Shown: one piece after another, positions 59,273 through 64,000 of the stretch
How the letters are laid out: every line of letters starts with the position of its first letter
How positions within the stretch are numbered: the first letter of the stretch is position 1
NCBI RefSeq assembly: GCF_029868385.1
Contig: NZ_JARWNX010000064.1
Span: 124,001-188,000 of the forward strand
Direction of reading: 5' to 3'
Source: Nocardia cyriacigeorgica
Lineage (GTDB): Bacteria; Actinomycetota; Actinomycetes; Mycobacteriales; Mycobacteriaceae
DNA length: 64,000 nucleotides
Position numbers and translations under genes: made by a program
Notes under the pieces: generated by a model
Database searches by the model: none
Seen by the model: only the letters and a program-made list of their open reading frames with translations
What the model was told of the DNA's origin: nothing

Positions 59273-60040
59273 TCAGGCGGTGGCCAGCAGCGCTTTGGTC
59301 CGGCCGGGATGGTTGGTCGCCACCCAGCTCACGCCGAGATCGGCGCACAACCGCACATCGTCGGCGTCGTCGACGGTCCAGCAGTAGGTGGCGCGGCCCG
59401 CCGCGGCCGCCTTGTCCACCAGATCGGGATGCTCACGCAGAGTCTTCACCGACGGGCCGACGGCGGTGGCGCCGACGGTGGTCGCGGCGCTACCGCCCAG
59501 GTAGCGCGAGGATTCACCGAGCAGCACCGTCGGCAGCAGCGGGGCCGCCCGCCGGATCCGCCAGACCGCGGTGGCCGCGAACGACATGACCACGGCCCTG
59601 GAATGGTCGGCCGAGGCGGGGGTGGCGATGCCGAAGCGTTGGAGTTCGGCGAGCAGTTTGTTTTCCACCAGCGCGCCGTAGCGCACCGGATGTTTGGTCT
59701 CGATGAACAATTTGGTCGGGCGGCTGCGCCAGTCGAGCACGAGGCCGATCAGCTCGGCGAGGGTGAGCACCGAGGCCGGCTCGCCCGCGGCGCCGAAGTC
59801 CAGCGATTTCAGCTCGTCCAGGGTGAGTTCGCTGACCAGCCCGGTCCCCGAGGACGTGCGGTCGACGGTGCGGTCGTGCACGCACACCAGATGACCGTCC
59901 CTGGTCAGCCGGACATCGCATTCGACGCCGTCGGCGCCCTCCTGCAAGGCGAGTTCATAGGCGGCGAGGGTGTGTTCCGGGCGATCCGCGGACGCGCCAC
60001 GATGCGCGACGACGAATGGTGCGCGATCGGTCTGACTCAC
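59273..60040 (-). CDS. glpQ1: Glycerophosphodiester phosphodiesterase
   Basis: Enzyme of 255 residues. Seen: VAHRGASADRPEHTLAAYELALQEGADGVECDVRLTRDGHLVCVHDRTVDRTS, the GDPD signature with its two His and two acidic residues, and SLDFGAAG. Family knowledge: hydrolyses glycerophosphodiesters from phospholipid turnover to glycerol-3-phosphate and alcohol; matches Rv3842c. No signal peptide. The GTG at 60040 overlaps the stop of the DUF4328 gene (GTGA), so they are co-translated. Confidence 0.92.
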   Translation of the reverse strand: MSQTDRAPFVVAHRGASADRPEHTLAAYELALQEGADGVECDVRLTRDGHLVCVHDRTVDRTSSGTGLVSELTLDELKSLDFGAAGEPASVLTLAELIGLVLDWRSRPTKLFIETKHPVRYGALVENKLLAELQRFGIATPASADHSRAVVMSFAATAVWRIRRAAPLLPTVLLGESSRYLGGSAATTVGATAVGPSVKTLREHPDLVDKAAAAGRATYCWTVDDADDVRLCADLGVSWVATNHPGRTKALLATA

Positions 60041-61092
60041 TTCGCGACAACCTCCTGCTCCAGATGCTCACGGCCGACCTCGCGGCTCGGCTCCGCTGCC
60101 GGTTCCGCATCGTCGACCTCGGCGCGCGCGGCCGCCGTCCCCGGCTGTACCGGCTCGATGACCGGCACCGCCGGATCGGCGGCCATGACCCAGCGATGGG
60201 CCATATGGTCGCGACCGCGCAGATCCCGGCCCTCGACGACCCGCACCACCCACAGCGTTGCCACCGCGGCAACGGCGGCAACGGCATCGGTGAACGCGCT
60301 GAACAGCACGCCGTCGGCCTCGGCCTGTAGCGAGTCGGCGGTCCGCCAGAACAGGGCGGCCACCGCGCAGGCACCGCCGAACACCCATATCGCCCACCAC
60401 ACGCGCACCGCGCGCAGGGCACGTGGATCCGCGCGGTCGGCCACCATCTCGGTCAGGAAGATACCCGGCCAGAGCAGGTTGACCACCGGGATCACACAGC
60501 CGAGCACCAGCGTGCGCGGCGAGCGCGGATCACGCCTGCCGAGCCGGGCGTAGGCGGTATGCCTGGCTTCGATCAACCAGCCGACCGCACCGACGGCCGC
60601 AATCAACGCAAGCACCGCGGCGAACAGGGCGGAGGCGTTGACCAGCGCATCGGAGAAATTCAGCAGCAGCGGATCGATCAACTTGGTGCGATTGCGCAAC
60701 AGCAGCAGATAACGGCCGAGTTCGGCGCCTGCGGCGATGCCGAACATCAGCGCGACACCAACCAGCAGGCCCGGCAGCCAGCCCGCGAGCACACTCAGCG
60801 GTCTGCGCGGCGTGGCGGCGGCCCGAGCAGGAACGTCACGCAGACCCCAGCGCGGAATCTGGGTGTAGCGGGGTGTCGGGGTCGGTCCGGTGGCGCCGGG
60901 CGCGGCCGCACCGCGCGGACGATGATCGGGCCTGCGGGCGACCCAGCGGTAGTTGCGGCGCTCGGCGGGTGCGTCGATCGGGCCGGGCGAGAGCAGCACG
61001 CCACGGCAACGCGGGCACCAGTGCATCGGCGCCGACTGCTGTACGGCCCAGCGCGCGCCGCAGCGCGCACAGGGTTGCACCACCGTACTCAA
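60037..61092 (-). CDS. DUF4328 membrane protein with N-terminal zinc-ribbon-like motif
   Basis: Membrane protein of 351 residues. Seen: CARCGARW...HWCPRCRGVLL, two CxxC pairs like a zinc ribbon at the N-terminus; an Arg/Pro-rich linker; then about five hydrophobic segments with RNRTKLIDPLLLNFSDALVNAS and LGCVIPVVNLLWPGIFLTEMVAD, as in DUF4328. The acidic tail contains EVDDAEPAAEPSREVG. The start is TTG at 61092 with CGAGG upstream; in-frame GTGs at 61083 and 61080 are alternatives. Function unknown. Lies between the rhodanese and glpQ1 genes in one operon. Confidence 0.78.
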   Translation of the reverse strand: MSTVVQPCARCGARWAVQQSAPMHWCPRCRGVLLSPGPIDAPAERRNYRWVARRPDHRPRGAAAPGATGPTPTPRYTQIPRWGLRDVPARAAATPRRPLSVLAGWLPGLLVGVALMFGIAAGAELGRYLLLLRNRTKLIDPLLLNFSDALVNASALFAAVLALIAAVGAVGWLIEARHTAYARLGRRDPRSPRTLVLGCVIPVVNLLWPGIFLTEMVADRADPRALRAVRVWWAIWVFGGACAVAALFWRTADSLQAEADGVLFSAFTDAVAAVAAVATLWVVRVVEGRDLRGRDHMAHRWVMAADPAVPVIEPVQPGTAAARAEVDDAEPAAEPSREVGREHLEQEVVAK

Positions 61093-61112
61093 CGTCGCAC
61101 CTCGCTCTTTCG

Positions 61113-61484
61113 TCAGTAGATCTTGGGCTCGTGCTCGCCCTCGCCGACCAGCGGGCGACCCGTGCGCTGCCACTCCACCATGCCGCCGACGACGAACACG
61201 GCGTCGAATCCGACATGTGTCAGGTACTTGACCGCCTCGATGGACCGGCCGCCCTGTCGACAGATGACGTAGAGCTGGGCGTCGTAATCCAGTTCGTCCA
61301 GCCGCGCGGGGATGTCGTCCACCGGGATGTGGATCGCGCCCGGCACGTGGCCGAGCGCCCACTCATCGGGTTCGCGCACATCGAGCAGGATCGCCTCGGC
61401 CCGCTGGGCCGCGGCGCGTGCGCTGTCGTCGAACGCACCTGGCACCTCGTGCAGCGGTACCGTCGGGACCTCGGAGCTCGTCAC
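61113..61484 (-). CDS. Rhodanese-like protein
   Basis: Single-domain protein of 123 residues. Seen: LLDVREPDEWALGHVPGAIHIPVDDIP and the active loop YVICRQGGRSIEAVKYL with the catalytic Cys, then GGMVEWQ. Family knowledge: carries sulfur as a persulfide in thiosulfate or sulfur-transfer reactions. The GTG at 61484 gives the family N-terminus. It ends 20 bases before the DUF4328 gene, so it probably leads the operon. Confidence 0.88.
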   Translation of the reverse strand: MTSSEVPTVPLHEVPGAFDDSARAAAQRAEAILLDVREPDEWALGHVPGAIHIPVDDIPARLDELDYDAQLYVICRQGGRSIEAVKYLTHVGFDAVFVVGGMVEWQRTGRPLVGEGEHEPKIY

Positions 61485-61961
61485 GTGTTCGATCCTGCCA
61501 TGCGTGCCGTACGATCGCGGACTTCCGTGCCCGACCACCGATGAGGACACCGATGCCCCGCCCGCACCGGGCGCAGCGGGCTCCGCGTAGGTTATGCCGC
61601 GCCACCGCCGCACCGATGCCCCGATTTCCGGGGGCATGTGGATGGATCGGTGTAGTTATCCACAGATTCCACAACCTGATCCACAGGGGTCGGCTATCGG
61701 TGAGCGCACCGCCCACAGGGAGACGCTATCGGGTGTCTCATCAGCGTGATCACGGTTGGGCGGGTTGCGAACGACCGATCCGGGACTCCCCTCCAGCCAT
61801 CCCGGAGCGGTCATCCGCCGCCTCTTCGGGAGCTGCGCCGTCGAAGCTCCCGACATGTACTTGGACGGAAGCAACCCGGATTCGGTTCCATAAAAAAACG
61901 ACAACGCTAGCGAAAACTTGAAATGCGCCGATCTGGGCGGCGATCTCGGTAGCCTGGCGCT
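61485..61961. other. Gap between divergent genes with DnaA-box cluster
   Basis: A 477-bp stretch between divergent genes. The notable content is the DnaA-box group at 61637-61685. The right part is AT-richer than the surroundings near 61890-61920 (several A-runs), just before the gene at 61962. Confidence 0.6.
61637..61685. promoter_or_regulatory. Cluster of DnaA-box-like 9-mers
   Basis: A perfect TTATCCACA at 61656-61664, TGATCCACA (8 of 9) at 61677-61685, and TGTGGATGG (7 of 9 to the reverse box) at 61637-61645. The three are spaced about 20 bases apart. The dnaA gene is not in this window. Confidence 0.65.
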
Positions 61962-62573
61962 ATGAACTCGAGCAGGGGGCTACTTGACGGATTGGATACC
62001 GCCGGAATCGACACAGCACTGTCGGAGGCCGCGTGCCTCGGTCTCGACGTCGACGCCGCTGCCGGCACACTACGACTCGACCTGGAGGTGCTGACACTTC
62101 CGAAACAGGAAAAGCCCTCCGCGGACACCAGGGTCCGCATGACCTTGCACGGCGTCAGCCGGGTCGCGGCCTCGCTGCGCATCCACCGCTGGGACGACGT
62201 CGAACCCACCGTGCTGCCGCTCGAGCTGTCCGGGCTCGGCGATGCCATCACCAGTTTCGGCGGCGGCCGGATGCACGGCTGGGAATTCATCGATATCGAT
62301 GACAGCGGCTGGGCGCTGTGGAGCGAACTGCTGAGCTTCGACACCATGATCGATCAGCGGGTATCGGCGCATGTACTCGAATTCTCCCAGGAGGAAGGCC
62401 TCGACCCGCGCGAACTCGACGTCCGCGTCTGGTTCGACACCATCACCATCCAGGACGCCAACGGCAACGAGATCCCGCTGAACGATTTCGTCTCCGGCGG
62501 GGTGCGCTGGTGGGAGGCGCACGACGCGGGCGATCCGCGTACCAGGCGTCCGGGCATCGCGCCGCCGCTGTAG
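61962..62573 (+). CDS. Conserved hypothetical protein
   Basis: Not recognised. A 203-residue soluble protein, acidic overall. Seen: an ordered beginning LLDGLDTAGIDTALSEAACLGLDVDAAAGTLRLDLEVLTLP, a Trp-rich middle (MHGWEFIDIDDSGWALWSELLSFDTM), and LDVRVWFDTITIQDANGNEIPLNDFVSGGVRWWEAHDAGD near the end; no membrane segment. Lies alone after a long upstream gap. Confidence 0.7.
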   Translation: MNSSRGLLDGLDTAGIDTALSEAACLGLDVDAAAGTLRLDLEVLTLPKQEKPSADTRVRMTLHGVSRVAASLRIHRWDDVEPTVLPLELSGLGDAITSFGGGRMHGWEFIDIDDSGWALWSELLSFDTMIDQRVSAHVLEFSQEEGLDPRELDVRVWFDTITIQDANGNEIPLNDFVSGGVRWWEAHDAGDPRTRRPGIAPPL

Positions 62574-62768
62574 CGCTCGCGCGAGTCACCTCTCCCGCCC
62601 GACTAGTTCGTCGTACCAGGACGTGGTTCGATGCTACGAGTGCGGTTCCGGCGGTCGTCGGCGCGCGTGACGTGCGCACGTCCCGGCAGCCCGAGTGAGC
62701 ACCGTCACCGGAATGCCGGGGCATCGGGGCGAGTTGGAACCGATCGGGTGTACGAATGATGGTCGAGA

Positions 62769-62791
62769 GCGCTCACGAGGTTCGTGAGCGC
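62769..62791 (+). promoter_or_regulatory. Inverted repeat in the sodA leader
   Basis: GCGCTCACGA/TCGTGAGCGC is a perfect 10-bp inverted repeat with a 3-base loop, 24 bases before the sodA GTG. It may be an operator or an mRNA hairpin affecting stability. Confidence 0.6.
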
Positions 62792-62815
62792 GCGGCCCGA
62801 CAAGGAAGGGACATC

Positions 62816-63439
62816 GTGGCTGAGTACACGCTGCCGGATCTGGATTACGACTACAGCGCCCTGGAACCCCACATCTCCGGGCAGATCAACGAGATTCACC
62901 ATTCCAAGCACCACGCCGCCTATGTCGCCGGTGTGAACACCGCGCTCGAGAAGCTCGAAGCCGCTCGCGAAGCCGGTGATCACGGCGCCATCTTCCTGAA
63001 CGAGAAGAACCTCGCGTTCCACCTCGGCGGACACGTCAACCACTCCATCTGGTGGAAGAACCTCTCGCCCAACGGTGGCGACAAGCCGGTCGGCGAGCTG
63101 GCCGCCGCCATCGACGACCAGTTCGGTTCGTTCGACAAGTTCCGCGCGCAGTTCACCGCCGCGGCCAACGGCCTCCAGGGTTCGGGTTGGGCGGTGCTCG
63201 GCTACGACACCCTCGGCCAGAAGCTGCTGACCTTCCAGCTCTACGATCAGCAGGCCAACGTGCCGCTCGGCATCATCCCGCTGCTCCAGGTCGACATGTG
63301 GGAGCACGCGTTCTACTTGCAGTACAAGAACGTCAAGGCCGACTACGTGACCGCGTTCTGGAACGTCGTCAACTGGGCCGACGTGCAGGACCGCTTCGCC
63401 AAGGCCGTCGGCCAGGGCAAGGGCCTGATCTTCGGCTGA
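62816..63439 (+). CDS. sodA: Fe/Mn superoxide dismutase
   Basis: Enzyme of 207 residues, the same length as M. tuberculosis SodA (Rv3846). Family knowledge: converts superoxide to oxygen and hydrogen peroxide; the mycobacterial and nocardial enzymes appear outside the cell without a signal peptide. Seen: metal ligands in INEIHHSKHHAAYV (His28), GGHVNHSIWW (His76) and DMWEHAFYLQY (Asp and His). No signal peptide. The GTG at 62816 with GGAAGG upstream gives the family N-terminus MAEYTLPDLDYDY. A strong terminator follows. Confidence 0.96.
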   Translation: MAEYTLPDLDYDYSALEPHISGQINEIHHSKHHAAYVAGVNTALEKLEAAREAGDHGAIFLNEKNLAFHLGGHVNHSIWWKNLSPNGGDKPVGELAAAIDDQFGSFDKFRAQFTAAANGLQGSGWAVLGYDTLGQKLLTFQLYDQQANVPLGIIPLLQVDMWEHAFYLQYKNVKADYVTAFWNVVNWADVQDRFAKAVGQGKGLIFG

Positions 63440-63837
63440 GAAAGCCACTGCATTGAGTAAGAGGCTCCCCGCCGGATCGGCGGGGAGCCCTTTCGCACGG
63501 CGCAGATGCACCGTTACCCCACCTCCACCGGAACCCCACCTCGACCGGAACGCCACCGAACAACGGCCGGTCACACCCCATTTTTCGAGCGAAGCGAGAC
63601 CGAGCCCCAAAGTTCGCGGCCCGTCTCGCGGCTCCGCTACCCCGGCGCAACCCGATCCCAAGCCCCGTTCGCGTAGACGCTAGACACCCAGGGGCCGCGA
63701 ACCCGCCGCGCCAGCGGCCAAGGACACTGGCTCTAGCACTCTTTGGTACTTGTGTGCCAGATGGCTTGTGGTTCATCCTTCAATTCCACAGTTCGAGGAC
63801 GGGCAAAGCCGCCCCCGGTTTCGTGACGGGAGGCATC
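63440..63837. other. Gap after sodA
   Basis: A 398-bp stretch. It holds the sodA terminator and, at about 63585-63640, an imperfect inverted repeat (AGCGAAGCGAGAC with GTCTCGCGGCTCCGCT). No gene is visible. Confidence 0.5.
63463..63493 (+). terminator. Terminator of sodA
   Basis: Perfect 12-bp inverted repeat (63463-63474 with 63478-63489) with a 3-base loop, followed by CTTT. Confidence 0.88.
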
Positions 63838-64000
63838 ATGCGCAGTAACGGTCCGATCGGCGTCACGCCGTTCCAGGCCCGCGGATCTCTGTGCGGGTTC
63901 GTCATCTCCGGGCGCTGGCCCGACACCACCAAGGAATGGGCGCAGCTGCTGGTGCTCGCGGTGCGGGTGGCCAGCATGCCTGGGCTGCTGTCCACCTCGA
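63838..64000 (+). CDS. Start of an unknown gene, cut by the window edge
   Basis: Only the first 54 codons are present. The ATG at 63838 has GGGAGG ideally placed upstream and opens MRSNGPIGVTPFQARGSLC; the sequence then continues with FVISGRWPDTTKEWAQLLVL. There is no signal peptide so far. I do not recognise the family. Confidence 0.7.
   Translation, partial: MRSNGPIGVTPFQARGSLCGFVISGRWPDTTKEWAQLLVLAVRVASMPGLLSTS

Noticed and set aside
60559..61119. A plus-strand frame opposite the DUF4328 gene
   Set aside because: The minus-strand gene has paired CxxC motifs, membrane segments and stop/start overlap with glpQ1; the plus frame is low-complexity.
63735..63777. A CIRCE heat-shock element around TAGCACTC
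   Set aside because: Only one half-site is visible; the matching GAGTGCTA is absent at the normal spacing, and no chaperone gene follows.

Overview
The window looks like a chromosomal piece of a mycolic-acid-producing actinomycete, most likely Nocardia. The DNA is GC-rich with many GTG starts. It carries antigen-85-type mycolyltransferases, the galactan/arabinan assembly genes glf-glfT2-PAP2-ubiA-aftB, LGFP cell-wall repeats and a PE/PPE pair. From memory, the gene order follows Mycobacterium tuberculosis from about Rv3803c to Rv3846 (fbp, aftB, ubiA, glfT2, glf, amidase; plsC, Rv3818; serS, Rv3835, Rv3836, PGAM, pheA, Rv3839, LCP protein, bfrB, glpQ1, sodA), with accessory blocks inserted. 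No synteny search was run.

Layout. 1-5516: four mycolyltransferase genes on the minus strand; the first is cut by the window edge and ends in an LGFP repeat, and the next three each have their own hairpin terminator. 5703-12458: the minus-strand operon glf -> glfT2 -> PAP2 phosphatase -> DPPR synthase -> AftB. 12805-14354: a small membrane protein and a TipA-like MerR regulator. 14503-18790: a SpoIID-domain protein divergent from a peptidoglycan amidase. 19163-28178: a HAD phosphatase divergent from an oligopeptide ABC operon that contains a repeat-derived small ORF. 28350-29795: a FadR-type regulator and a membrane hydroxylase. 30017-35012: a copper-type locus with two near-identical operators (MFS pump, CopZ, His-rich secreted protein, Cu(I) ATPase). 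35103-35175: tRNA-Gly.

35299-44641: PlsC, a lipoprotein, a metallo-beta-lactamase/Rieske protein, two transporters, a degenerate GGDEF-EAL protein and seryl-tRNA synthetase. 44777-46481: an aldehyde dehydrogenase broken by a +1 frameshift. 46559-48161: a septum-formation-domain protein and a small metalloprotease. 48333-50713: an isolated PE-PPE-EspG operon. 51061-53991: a phosphatase, prephenate dehydratase, an unknown protein and an IdeR-box-preceded DUF2470 protein. 54029-57877: a CPBP protease, an LCP ligase and two adjacent ferritins, one of which lacks ferroxidase ligands. 58215-64000: DUF5926, the operon rhodanese -> DUF4328 -> GlpQ, a DnaA-box cluster, SodA and the start of an unknown gene.

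The genes fall into a few working groups: mycolyl-arabinogalactan construction, peptidoglycan remodelling, peptide import, and metal/redox homeostasis (copper export, iron storage, superoxide dismutase). The most interesting items are the ferritin pair that looks like an H/L-chain system, the orphan PE-PPE-EspG triad, and the duplicated 72-bp element that forms a coupled small ORF between dppB and dppC.
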